DNA of 40,925 nucleotides from JAFDVL01 sp043736395 (GTDB taxonomy: Bacteria > Acidobacteriota > Blastocatellia > RBC074). The DNA lies in NCBI GenBank assembly GCA_043736395.1, contig JAYTCQ010000282.1:1-40925 (forward strand). The letters run 5' to 3'. Under the pieces are notes generated by a model. That model had not been told where the DNA came from, did no database searches, and saw only the letters and a list, made by a program, of their open reading frames with translations. The translations under genes were made by a program, and so were the position numbers. Positions 1-8,028 of the stretch are shown here, in pieces (positions within the stretch are counted from its first letter, which is position 1; each line of letters starts with the position of its first letter).

Positions 1-90
1 TTTGCCTTAAAGTCAAAACTCTATGCGGCGGCACTCAAGACCGCTTATCACGAACTTGTCAACCTTGCTCCTCTTTCTCTCGGTGCGTAA
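1..90 (+). CDS. C-terminal end of an unidentified protein (partial)
   Basis: The first reading frame is open from the window edge to a TAA at 88-90 and encodes about 29 residues ending in LAPLSLGA. The piece is too short to assign to a family. It lies a few bases upstream of an Xre-type helix-turn-helix gene, which would fit a toxin-then-antitoxin order, but nothing visible in these residues shows a toxin fold. The neighbouring frame also stays open to about base 94, so the frame choice is itself uncertain. Confidence 0.3.
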   Translation, partial: FALKSKLYAAALKTAYHELVNLAPLSLGA

Positions 91-131
91 CATGAGTTAC
101 AAACGCTGCAGCAAAAAAATTTGCAGAGGCA

Positions 132-482
132 TTGAAAAGTTTTGATGAGAATTCTTCAAAGCAGGAAGGAGTTCACCCTCGACTGATTCAAGCGGAAAAA
201 GAAGGAATTGCGAGTCAATTAACAACACTGAAAAAAGAACTCCGCGAATACCAACGGCTGCGTTCCGGTCGGGTAAAAATCAGCCTGCGTGAGATCGAAG
301 GGCTGCCCGAAAAACTTGTGCGTGCGCGAATCGCCGCTGGACTAACACAAGAAGCTCTTGCAGAAAAACTTGGGTTGAAGCGTCAACAAGTTCAACGGTA
401 TGAAGCTTCGGATTACGCTTCAGCAAGCCTCGCGACTATTCGGCAAATTGCCCAAACGATTGAGGCTGTGTCTGCAAGCTAA
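132..482 (+). CDS. Xre-family helix-turn-helix protein (antitoxin-like)
   Basis: A 116-residue protein with a charged N-terminal helical region and a C-terminal HTH_3 fold. The helix-turn-helix covers about residues 58-112 and contains the signature ARIAAGLTQEALAEKLGL followed by QQVQRYEASDYASASL, typical of HigA-like antitoxins and stand-alone DNA-binding regulators. The TTG at 132 is the only permitted start in the frame, but it has poor spacing to the AGAGG just upstream. The same frame stays open back to base 96 with codons that read naturally as TNAAAKKFAEAL, while the nearest ATG (92) is one frame off across an A7 run. The native start is therefore probably upstream and a frameshift is possible. 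Partnering with the preceding gene as a toxin-antitoxin pair is inference. Confidence 0.75.
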   Translation: MKSFDENSSKQEGVHPRLIQAEKEGIASQLTTLKKELREYQRLRSGRVKISLREIEGLPEKLVRARIAAGLTQEALAEKLGLKRQQVQRYEASDYASASLATIRQIAQTIEAVSAS

Positions 483-515
483 AAAAGAAAAAGCGTGGAC
501 AAAATGCCCACGCTT
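481..515 (-). terminator. Rho-independent terminator of the YHS-like protein gene
   Basis: An 8-bp perfect stem (491-498 paired with 508-515, core AGCGTGG/CCACGCT) with a 9-base loop. On the minus strand it is followed by a run of mostly T (the A-rich 481-490 on the plus strand). It lies between two convergent genes and fits termination of the minus-strand gene ending at 544. The A tract on its other side could give weak termination of the plus-strand gene too. Confidence 0.75.
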
Positions 516-543
516 CAAAAAAAACCTATTCCCAAAAATATTA

Positions 544-1119
544 TTAGTTCTTCGCCGCCCACTTCAAATACAATTCAGGATTATTCTTCACTTTTTCAAT
601 ACATCCAGCACAGCATGCATACACGGTTTTGCCTTGCACCTGAAATGAAACTTCTTTGCTGATCGCTTCACCGGTTACGGGACAGGTTTCAATGCCATCG
701 CCTTTGCCGAGGAAGGCGGCGGTAGTTGGTGCGGTGGTATCATGATGATCGTGATGACCTTCGGATTTGGTGACCAAAGCTTTGATGGCGGCAACCTGTT
801 CCGCTTCAGTTTTCTTGACGTACTTCGATGGGTTTGCTTTGGCGGTTTCTAAACAATCTTTGCAACAAAAATATACATCGCGTCCAAAGAATTTAGCTGA
901 AAAGGTTTTATTTTCCAGCTTTTCGCCGCTGACGGCACAGGTTTCAATGCCATCGCCTTTCGCTAAAAAGTTTTCGTCTACCGGCATTGCTTTGGCGGTT
1001 TTGGCAGCTTTGCTTCCGGGTTTCTTTTTGCCGGATTTTTGCGCGGAAGTGGTCACGCTCAGGCCGCAAATCAGGGCCAGTGAAAGTATCATTGCGAATC
1101 GTTTACAAATAATGTTCAT
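544..1119 (-). CDS. Secreted protein with two YHS/TRASH-like metal-binding modules
   Basis: A 191-residue exported protein. Residues 1-27 form a signal peptide with a cleavage-like TSAQ end, followed by a lysine-rich linker. Two copies of one module follow. The first (about 56-103) starts GDGIETCAVSGE and has C61 plus the CCxxC cluster C85, C86, C89. The second (about 141-187) starts GDGIETCPVTGE and has C146 plus C169, C170, C173. CPVTGE followed by a CC-x-x-C cluster is the pattern of YHS/TRASH-like domains that bind soft or transition metals. The linker between the modules is histidine-rich (GHHDHHD), adding possible ligands. A periplasmic copper or heavy-metal binding role is inferred from the ligand pattern. 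It lies downstream of the M13 peptidase gene on the same strand with a 115-base gap, and a good terminator follows. Confidence 0.8.
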   Translation of the reverse strand: MNIICKRFAMILSLALICGLSVTTSAQKSGKKKPGSKAAKTAKAMPVDENFLAKGDGIETCAVSGEKLENKTFSAKFFGRDVYFCCKDCLETAKANPSKYVKKTEAEQVAAIKALVTKSEGHHDHHDTTAPTTAAFLGKGDGIETCPVTGEAISKEVSFQVQGKTVYACCAGCIEKVKNNPELYLKWAAKN

Positions 1120-1145
1120 AGTGTTTTCCTTTCAGTCCTTGTACG

Positions 1146-1222
1146 GTGAACTGTTCGTTCGCCGAATCTTCAGTTTTTGTTCAAAACCGCAATAAAGTAA
1201 AAAGCGCGAAATAACAGTTCAC
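1146..1222. repeat. Short inverted repeat between peptidase and YHS genes
   Basis: Perfect 10-bp arms GTGAACTGTT (1146-1155) and AACAGTTCAC (1213-1222) are separated by 57 bases in the gap between the two minus-strand genes. The arm words (GTGAACT, AGTTCAC) recur in the element at 38191-38257, which suggests a degraded member of the same intergenic repeat family. It is not an obvious terminator, since no T tract follows on the minus strand. Confidence 0.4.
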
Positions 1223-1234
1223 GCTACAATTATT

Positions 1235-3265
1235 TTACCAGATTATACACTGATTTTCCCGAACCATCGCATCACCTTTCTGGCATCCGAAGGCTTCGGC
1301 AAATGGAGCGAAATTTGACAGCGGGCCATTTCCGCGAAAACGTCCGAGCGGATGCGGATCACCCAGCGTTTGCGCACGTTCCGCTTCAGGTCTTGCGACG
1401 GCAGCCCAGACCTGCGCCCAACCTAAAAAGAATCGTTGCTCAGCCGTGAACCCATCAATTTTTGCCGGTGCGGGCTTCCCTTCCAAAGATTTTTTGAAAG
1501 CGTAGTACGCCATCGTCACGCCGCCTAAATCTCCGATGGATTCGCCCAGTACAAGTTTACCATTTTGGAATAAACCATCGGTGACTTTGTAGCCGTTAAA
1601 TTGCTCGACGACACAGTTCGCTCGTACTTCAAATTTTTTGCGGTCTTCCGGTGTCCACCACATCCGCAGATTCCCCTTCTCATCAAACTGGCTGCCGGAG
1701 TCGTCAAAGCCGTGCGACAATTCGTGTCCGATGACTGCTCCGATACCACCATAATTGATGGCGTCATCCGCGTTAGGATTGAAAAACGGAGGTTGCAAAA
1801 TTCCAGCTGGAAAGGCAATTTCATTATTCACCGGTGAATAATAAGCGTTCACCGTCGGCGGAGTCATTCCCCAGATTGATTTGTCGACAGGCTTGTTAAT
1901 GCGACCGACATTTTCTTTCAGCCGCCACTGACCGACACGAAACTGATTTCCGAAATAAGATTTGCGATCAATTTGTAAGGCCGAATAATCTTTCCATTTA
2001 TCCGGGTAGCCAATTTTGCGCGAGAATGAATTCAGCTTGATTAATGCTTGTTTTTTGGTCGTGTCGCTCATCCATTCCAAACCGTTGATGCGTTCCGTAA
2101 AGGCGCCGACCAGATTATTAATCATAGTATTCAAACGCGCTTTTGATTCAGGAGGGAAATTTTTGGCGACGTACACCTGTCCCAGAATTTCGCCGAGTGA
2201 GCCATCAACTACCTGCGTACAAGTGCGCCAGCGCGGAGCCTTCTCTTTTTGACCGCTGAGCGTCTTGCCATAGAAATCAAAGTTTTCATTTCTAAACGGA
2301 GATGACAAAGCATCCGCCGCGTCATGCACGATTTGCCATCGCAAATACGTTTTCCATTCGTCAATCGAAACATCTTTCAGCAAAGAATTAATGGATTGAA
2401 AAAACTTCGGCTGACTGACATTGAGGTCGGTAAAAGCGCTGGTACCACGTCCGGCAAAATAACTTTTCCAGTCCAGATTCGAAGTCAATTCCTGAAGTTC
2501 GGCAATCGTTTTTTTATTGTATCGTTTGGTCGGATCACGCAGCTCAACGGGAGCTAATGAAGCTTCGGCGATTTTCATTTGAACTTTCATCACCGCTTCA
2601 GCATTGGCTGTCGCTGTTGCTTCTGCGTCACCGAGCAACTTGAACATATTCCCCATGTGCTTCACAAAAGCAGCTCTGGTCTCCTTCGATTTGTCGTCGG
2701 TTTTGGTGTAGTAATCCTTGTTCGGCAAACTCAGTCCGCCTTGTCCGAGGCTGGCGATATTCATCGTCGAGTTTTTCAAATCCGGGCCGGCGCCAAAGCT
2801 AAATAAAGCGGGAACGCCGTTGGCATGCAGGTACGTAATTTCAGCCTGTAATGATTTCAAATCAGAAATTTTATCAACGCGTTTGAGCATTGCCTGAATC
2901 GGCTGTGCGCCAGCTTTTTCAAGGCCGGCTTCGTCCATGCACGTTGCATACATCGCGCCGATTTTGTATTCGTTTGATCCGGGCTTAGCGGCTTTATTGG
3001 CCGCGGAAGATTCAAGAATTCCTTTCAGAATAGTTCGATTGCCTTCGGCTAAAATATCAAAGCTGCCAAAGCGTGATTTATCATCGGGAATTTTGGCAGT
3101 CTTCAACCAGTTACCATTTGTATATTTATAAAAGTCTTCGCACGGTTTGCAGGTCGTATCCATGCGGGAAGCCTCAAAGCCATTTTTATATTGCGCAATG
3201 GTTTGCAGGCTCAAGCCAAGTGTCAGCGTCACGGCGACAACCTGGCGTGTGATGAGTTTATTCAT
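1235..3265 (-). CDS. M13 family zinc metallopeptidase (neprilysin/PepO type)
   Basis: A full-length 676-residue secreted endopeptidase. Residues 1-24 are a signal peptide ending TIAQ. The N-terminal M13 region begins with MDTTCKPCEDFYKYTNGNW, the usual start of the mature domain. The catalytic domain shows VNAYYSPVNNEIAFPAGIL, then the zinc motif HELSH (H514, E515, H518) and the third ligand region GESIGDLGG (E575, D579). The C-terminus ENQCIIW matches the conserved family ending in W. All catalytic residues are present, so the enzyme should cleave peptides in the periplasm or outside the cell. Such peptidases are often multicopy in acidobacteria; that is general knowledge, not shown here. 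It is probably cotranscribed with, or just upstream of, the YHS-like protein gene. Confidence 0.95.
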   Translation of the reverse strand: MNKLITRQVVAVTLTLGLSLQTIAQYKNGFEASRMDTTCKPCEDFYKYTNGNWLKTAKIPDDKSRFGSFDILAEGNRTILKGILESSAANKAAKPGSNEYKIGAMYATCMDEAGLEKAGAQPIQAMLKRVDKISDLKSLQAEITYLHANGVPALFSFGAGPDLKNSTMNIASLGQGGLSLPNKDYYTKTDDKSKETRAAFVKHMGNMFKLLGDAEATATANAEAVMKVQMKIAEASLAPVELRDPTKRYNKKTIAELQELTSNLDWKSYFAGRGTSAFTDLNVSQPKFFQSINSLLKDVSIDEWKTYLRWQIVHDAADALSSPFRNENFDFYGKTLSGQKEKAPRWRTCTQVVDGSLGEILGQVYVAKNFPPESKARLNTMINNLVGAFTERINGLEWMSDTTKKQALIKLNSFSRKIGYPDKWKDYSALQIDRKSYFGNQFRVGQWRLKENVGRINKPVDKSIWGMTPPTVNAYYSPVNNEIAFPAGILQPPFFNPNADDAINYGGIGAVIGHELSHGFDDSGSQFDEKGNLRMWWTPEDRKKFEVRANCVVEQFNGYKVTDGLFQNGKLVLGESIGDLGGVTMAYYAFKKSLEGKPAPAKIDGFTAEQRFFLGWAQVWAAVARPEAERAQTLGDPHPLGRFRGNGPLSNFAPFAEAFGCQKGDAMVRENQCIIW

Positions 3266-3323
3266 AATCCGATTTTCCTTAATAATATTTTTTCGTTCAT
3301 CATATGTGTCGATGAGGAAATGA

Positions 3324-3346
3324 GTTGTAAGGGGACACTTTACAAC
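3324..3346. promoter_or_regulatory. Small inverted repeat in a divergent intergenic region
   Basis: Perfect 7-bp arms GTTGTAA and TTACAAC flank a 9-base spacer, in the 207-base gap between the M13 peptidase (minus) and mtnA (plus). The position suits an operator for either gene, but no regulator is adjacent and the arms are short. The rest of this gap is AT-rich and shows no convincing promoter to my eye. Confidence 0.3.
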
Positions 3347-3472
3347 GTTGAAAGAGGGAAAAAAAGGAATAAGTTAGATTTAATTTGCTTTAGTTTTCCC
3401 TTTTTCGTCTAAAACCTGTACCATTTACGATTCGCAAAATTAGATTAGGATTTTCTCAAACTTGAAAATATT

Positions 3473-4516
3473 ATGATCAAAACACTTGAATGGACTGACG
3501 CGGGCGTAGTGATGATTGACCAGCGTTTGCTCCCCACCGAAGAAGTTTATCCGCTTTTTAAAACCTACGAAGAAGTCGCCTACGCGATCAAGGAAATGGT
3601 CGTGCGTGGAGCGCCCGCGATTGGCGTTTCAGCGGCGATGGGTGTGGCATTGGGGGCGCGTGACATCGCTTCTGAAGATCCGGCAGAATTTGAAAAGCAG
3701 TTCCAGCATATCTGCGCGGTGCTCGCGGCAACCCGTCCAACGGCCGTCAATTTGTTCTGGGCTATCGAACGGATGCAAACGCTTTTCGCGCAGCTCAAAG
3801 ATGATGGCGTTTCATTGACAGAAATCCGCCTGGCATTGATCGAAGAAGCCAAAGCGATGCACGGCGAAGACATTGCCATCAACAAACGAATGGGAAGTTT
3901 TGGCGCTCAGTTCATTGGCGATAATGCGACGGTTTTGACCCATTGCAACGCTGGAGCACTGGCTACAGCTGGGTATGGAACAGCGCTCGGCGTCATTCGC
4001 GCCGCCGTCGAAGCCGGAAAAAAAGTTGCGGTCTTCGCTGATGAAACGCGTCCGTTTTTGCAAGGCGCTCGCTTAACGGCGTGGGAGCTGCATCACGATA
4101 ATATTCCGGTCACGCTGATTACCGACAACATGGCCGGACATTTTATGAAAGCCGGAAAAATTGATTGTGTTGTAGTCGGCGCGGATCGCATCGCCGCCAA
4201 CGGCGACGTCGCCAATAAAATTGGCACGTATTCGGTCGCAGTTCTCGCGAAGGAAAATAATATTCCATTTTATGTCGCGGCTCCGATTTCGACGATTGAT
4301 TTAAGAACCGAGAACGGGGACGGCATCCCGATTGAAGAACGCACTCCGTTGGAAGTCACCCACGTGAAAGGTTCGCAAATTTCGCCGGACGGAATCACCA
4401 TCGCCAATCCTGCTTTTGACATTACGCCCAACCGCTATGTCACAGGCATTATTACCGAGCGAGGCGTTGCGCAGGCTCCCTTTATCGAAAGCCTGAAAAA
4501 ACTGGTCAACCAATAG
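3473..4516 (+). CDS. mtnA: S-methyl-5-thioribose-1-phosphate isomerase
   Basis: A 347-residue enzyme of the methionine salvage pathway that converts methylthioribose-1-phosphate to methylthioribulose-1-phosphate. Family motifs are in order: RGAPAIGVSAAMG near the N-terminus, THCNAGALATAGYGTALG with the catalytic Cys at C158, DETRPFLQGARLTAWEL, and VVVGADRIAANGDVANKIGTY with the catalytic Asp at D238. These correspond to the Cys and Asp pair known for the family. Length is normal. The related eIF2B-like folds lack this full motif set, which supports MtnA itself. No other methionine salvage gene is nearby. The next gene starts 3 bases after its stop, so the two are almost certainly cotranscribed. 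Confidence 0.96.
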   Translation: MIKTLEWTDAGVVMIDQRLLPTEEVYPLFKTYEEVAYAIKEMVVRGAPAIGVSAAMGVALGARDIASEDPAEFEKQFQHICAVLAATRPTAVNLFWAIERMQTLFAQLKDDGVSLTEIRLALIEEAKAMHGEDIAINKRMGSFGAQFIGDNATVLTHCNAGALATAGYGTALGVIRAAVEAGKKVAVFADETRPFLQGARLTAWELHHDNIPVTLITDNMAGHFMKAGKIDCVVVGADRIAANGDVANKIGTYSVAVLAKENNIPFYVAAPISTIDLRTENGDGIPIEERTPLEVTHVKGSQISPDGITIANPAFDITPNRYVTGIITERGVAQAPFIESLKKLVNQ

Positions 4517-4519
4517 TTT

Positions 4520-7500
4520 ATGCTTTCATTATCTCAAGCCTTGATCAGTGAATTTCCCAAGGAAATTCGTCAACGAGGAACCACCTATTTCCAACGGAAA
4601 TTAGTTCGCATTAAACAAGCGACCAAATGGATGGTCACCGCCACGGTTCGGGGCAGCGAAAAACATAACATCACACTGAATCGCACTGACGAGGACGTTT
4701 TGATTGCGAGTTGCACCTGTCCCTACGTCAGCTCGAACGGCTCTGGCTGTAAGCATTTGTATGCCGTCTTGCTGGAGGCCGAAAGTAAAAATTATCTGAC
4801 TGGTGATGGTGACAACGAAGATTTGGGGATGGAAATTGAATTTACAGAGAACGAATTTGAAGAAGAACAGGATGAAGATTTTGAAGATGAAGATTTTTTT
4901 GATTACGATCCGCCAGTAGATGTTCAACTTTCAGATGATCAAAACTTAATCCTTCCCAATGAATTACGACAAAAAATAATTAATGAACAAAAACAAAAAT
5001 GGGGGTTAAAATCGGCGGGTGAGCTGGCCAAATCCGCGTCTTCGAACTGGGAAAAAATTCTTGAAGAAGTCAAAGTTCCCGCCCAGCAGAATCAAATAAA
5101 CTCTTCGTTTTCCTGGGACGCGACTCGACAAATTCTATACACGCTGGATTTGCCGGCAATGAAAAGTAACCCTTCGATTGTGGTGATTGATATTACTTTT
5201 CGCCAGCAACTGAAAAATGGCGAGTGGTCAAAGCCAAAAGTATTGATGCTGCGGCCTGAAAATATTTTAAATTTGCCCGATGAAATTGACCGTGAAATTT
5301 TAGGATATATTCTGGGCGGACGTGAATATTTCGGGTATGTTCAATACTTCAATTCGAACGGTGGTCGTTACCAGTTAAGTGAAAATCTGGCGCGGATAAT
5401 TTTACCAAAAATCTGCGCTGTCGGACGCTGCTTTATTAAAACTGAATACGGTCAAACAAAGTTTCCCCCCTTAGAATGGGACGCTGACATTCCTTATCAA
5501 TTTTCGCTCGAAGTCTCGCCGGATGAAACCGATTATTCTCTGACTGGTTCAGTCAAACGCATTGATTCAGATGAAAAGATTTTGCTGAGCGGGATTCATT
5601 TAATCACCACCGGTGGACTGCTTTTCACCGATCATCGCGTCACCGAAGTCACGCCCCCCGAAGCCCGTCACTGGGTGCAGCCGCTGCGCAAAGACTTGAT
5701 CAAAATTCCAGCGGAACAGAGTGAAAAATTCCTGAATCAGTTGCTGCAATCTCCGCATTTACCGACGGTAATCTTGCCGGAAAAATTACAGTACGAAGAG
5801 ATTTCCGCAACACCGCATCCGCGCTTAATCATCAAGCCGCACGAACAAAAACAGTACGCCGACCGCGTCAAAGGGATTCTCAATTTTGATTACGATGGCA
5901 CGATAGTTACTTATCAGGACACGCGACGGGCTGTCTACCGTTCATCCGAACGACAGTTGATTAAGCGTGATCCTGAAATGGAAAAAATCGCCCTGGATTT
6001 TTTATTATCAGTAGGATTTAAAGAACAGCGGGATTTTTATAACTCACAACCTTACTTGCGATTGAACACGACTCGCGTTCCTCGTACGATTCAGCGATTG
6101 CTGGAAAACGGCTGGCACGTTGAAGCGGAAGGAAAATTATATCGCCGCCCAGGCAAATTCAGTCTCAATGTTTCATCAGGAATTGACTGGTTCGAATTGC
6201 ACGGTGAAGTAGATTTTGAAGGCTCAGTCATTCAGTTACCTGAATTACTAACCGCTCTGAAAAAAGGGCAAACAAGTGTGACGCTGGGCGATGGAACGTT
6301 TGGGATTTTGCCGGAAGAATGGCTGAAAAAATACGGCTTGCTCGCGGCTACCGGCGAAGCTAACGAAGATCATTTGCGCTTCACCAAAGCGCAGGCGGGA
6401 TTGTTGGATGCTCTGCTGGCCACGCAGGATGAGGTAAATTTTGATTCCTCCTTCTCACGTGTGCGGCAAGAACTCAAACAATTTTCCGGCGTCGAAGCAA
6501 TTGAACCGCCCGCCGGATTTGTCGGAGAATTGCGGCACTACCAAAAAGAAGCTTTAGGCTGGTTTCAGTTCCTGCAAAAATTTGGATTCGGAGGATGCCT
6601 GGCTGACGATATGGGACTGGGAAAAACGCCGATGACCCTGGCGTTATTGGAAGCCAGACGCGAAACCCGCGCTCATCAAACCGGCCCTGAGCGACTGGCT
6701 CCTTCATTGGTTGTCGTCCCGAAATCATTGGTCTTCAACTGGAAAGCAGAAGCTGCAAAATTCACTCCCAAGCTGTCCATTCTTGATCATACGGGCATCG
6801 AACGTGATCGAAAATCGTCAGAACATTTCGATGAATATGATCTGATCATTACGACTTACGGAACCTTACGTAATGATGCGATTTTGTTTAAGGACACCTG
6901 CTTTGATTACATCATTCTTGATGAAGCGCAGGCCATTAAAAACACCTCTACAGAATCCTCGAAAGCTGCGCGGTTGATGCGGGCAAATCACAAATTAGCC
7001 TTGAGCGGAACGCCGATTGAAAATCATTTAGGTGAACTGTGGAGTCTGTTTGATTTTCTGAATCCGGGTTTGCTCGGAGCTTCGTCAGTCTTTGGGATGA
7101 GCGGAAATTCGGCTAAATTTCCGGAAGAGGAAACCAAGCAAGTGCTGTCACAGGCGCTGCGCCCTTTCATCCTTCGCCGTACCAAAAAACAAGTTGCCCA
7201 GGATTTACCTGAGAAACTGGAGCAAACAATTTATTGCGAGATGGAACCGGAACAGCAGAAACTTTACAATGACATGAAAGAGCATTATCGCCAGTCATTG
7301 CTCGGCGTCGTTGATCGTGAAGGCATCAACAAATCAAAAATGCACATCCTTGAAGCATTGTTGAGATTGCGTCAAGCGGCCTGCCATCCCGGCTTGCTCG
7401 ACAAAAAGAAAATTGATCAGCCTAGTGCCAAGCTTGATGTCCTCTTGCCACAACTGATGGAACTTGCTGATGAAGGGCATAAAACATTGGTGTTTTCGCA

Positions 7501-7930
7501 ATTCACGAGCTTACTTTCCATCGTTCGCGCTAAGTTGGATAAAGATAATATTGTCTACGAATACCTCGACGGAAAAACGCGCAATCGTCAGGAAAAAGTC
7601 GAACGATTTCAGGATGATCCCGATTGCAAATTATTTTTAATCAGCCTGAAAGCAGGCGGAGTTGGATTAAATCTGACCGCCGCCGATTATGTTTTTCTAC
7701 TCGATCCGTGGTGGAATCCTGCCGTCGAAGCGCAGGCGATTGACCGGACGCATCGCATCGGACAAACCAAACAAGTCTTCGCCTATCGCCTGATTGCGAA
7801 AGGTACAGTGGAAGAAAAAGTGTTGGAATTGCAGAACACGAAACGCGATTTAGCCGATGCCATTATCAGCGCCAACAACAGCGTGATAAGGACGCTGAAA
7901 CGCGAAGATTTAGAAATGCTTTTGTCCTAA
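4520..7930 (+). CDS. SNF2-family DEAD-like helicase with N-terminal SWIM zinc finger
   Basis: A 1136-residue Swi2/Snf2-type ATPase. A SWIM finger lies at the N-terminus (C65-x-C67, then C77-x-H79), followed by a strongly acidic stretch at about residues 104-134 and a long middle region of about 500 residues without a motif I can name. The SNF2_N ATPase has Walker A DDMGLGKT (K702) and the DEAQ box (D801-Q804). The SNF2_C lobe ends with motif VI QAIDRTHRIGQ (1072-1082). This is the usual bacterial SWIM-SNF2 architecture, with ATP-driven DNA translocation or protein displacement as the likely role. The biological target is unknown. It begins only 3 bases after the mtnA stop, so translation is likely coupled. 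A long inverted repeat follows the stop at once. Confidence 0.95.
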   Translation: MLSLSQALISEFPKEIRQRGTTYFQRKLVRIKQATKWMVTATVRGSEKHNITLNRTDEDVLIASCTCPYVSSNGSGCKHLYAVLLEAESKNYLTGDGDNEDLGMEIEFTENEFEEEQDEDFEDEDFFDYDPPVDVQLSDDQNLILPNELRQKIINEQKQKWGLKSAGELAKSASSNWEKILEEVKVPAQQNQINSSFSWDATRQILYTLDLPAMKSNPSIVVIDITFRQQLKNGEWSKPKVLMLRPENILNLPDEIDREILGYILGGREYFGYVQYFNSNGGRYQLSENLARIILPKICAVGRCFIKTEYGQTKFPPLEWDADIPYQFSLEVSPDETDYSLTGSVKRIDSDEKILLSGIHLITTGGLLFTDHRVTEVTPPEARHWVQPLRKDLIKIPAEQSEKFLNQLLQSPHLPTVILPEKLQYEEISATPHPRLIIKPHEQKQYADRVKGILNFDYDGTIVTYQDTRRAVYRSSERQLIKRDPEMEKIALDFLLSVGFKEQRDFYNSQPYLRLNTTRVPRTIQRLLENGWHVEAEGKLYRRPGKFSLNVSSGIDWFELHGEVDFEGSVIQLPELLTALKKGQTSVTLGDGTFGILPEEWLKKYGLLAATGEANEDHLRFTKAQAGLLDALLATQDEVNFDSSFSRVRQELKQFSGVEAIEPPAGFVGELRHYQKEALGWFQFLQKFGFGGCLADDMGLGKTPMTLALLEARRETRAHQTGPERLAPSLVVVPKSLVFNWKAEAAKFTPKLSILDHTGIERDRKSSEHFDEYDLIITTYGTLRNDAILFKDTCFDYIILDEAQAIKNTSTESSKAARLMRANHKLALSGTPIENHLGELWSLFDFLNPGLLGASSVFGMSGNSAKFPEEETKQVLSQALRPFILRRTKKQVAQDLPEKLEQTIYCEMEPEQQKLYNDMKEHYRQSLLGVVDREGINKSKMHILEALLRLRQAACHPGLLDKKKIDQPSAKLDVLLPQLMELADEGHKTLVFSQFTSLLSIVRAKLDKDNIVYEYLDGKTRNRQEKVERFQDDPDCKLFLISLKAGGVGLNLTAADYVFLLDPWWNPAVEAQAIDRTHRIGQTKQVFAYRLIAKGTVEEKVLELQNTKRDLADAIISANNSVIRTLKREDLEMLLS

Positions 7931-8024
7931 AATTTTTACCGCAAAGGGACAAGGGGTCAAAGAAATCTATTCAGATGAATTTTCTTTGTTCCCTTGTCCC
8001 TTTGACCCTTTGCGGTGAAATTAT
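7931..8024. repeat. Long imperfect inverted repeat after the SNF2 gene
   Basis: The gap between the helicase stop and the next gene is almost entirely one imperfect hairpin. Arms include CCGCAAAGGG (7939-7948) with CCCTTTGCGG (8006-8015), GGGACAAGGG (7946-7955) with CCCTTGTCCC (7991-8000), and CAAAGAAA (7958-7965) with TTTCTTTG (7981-7988). The words CAAAGGG and ACAAGGG recur inside each arm, so the element looks built from short reiterated units. It could end transcription of the mtnA-helicase operon. It also contains a spurious upstream ATG for the next gene. Confidence 0.7.
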
Positions 8025-8028
8025 TTCT

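Noticed and set aside
4601..4927. Open frame antisense to the helicase gene
   Set aside because: It is a shadow of the acidic, A-rich coding strand and shows no domain, ribosome site or independent context.
7975..8028. Upstream ATG for the FAD oxidoreductase
   Set aside because: The 18 extra codons lie in the inverted repeat and do not resemble the family; the ATG at 8029 gives a normal IIIGAGHNG start.
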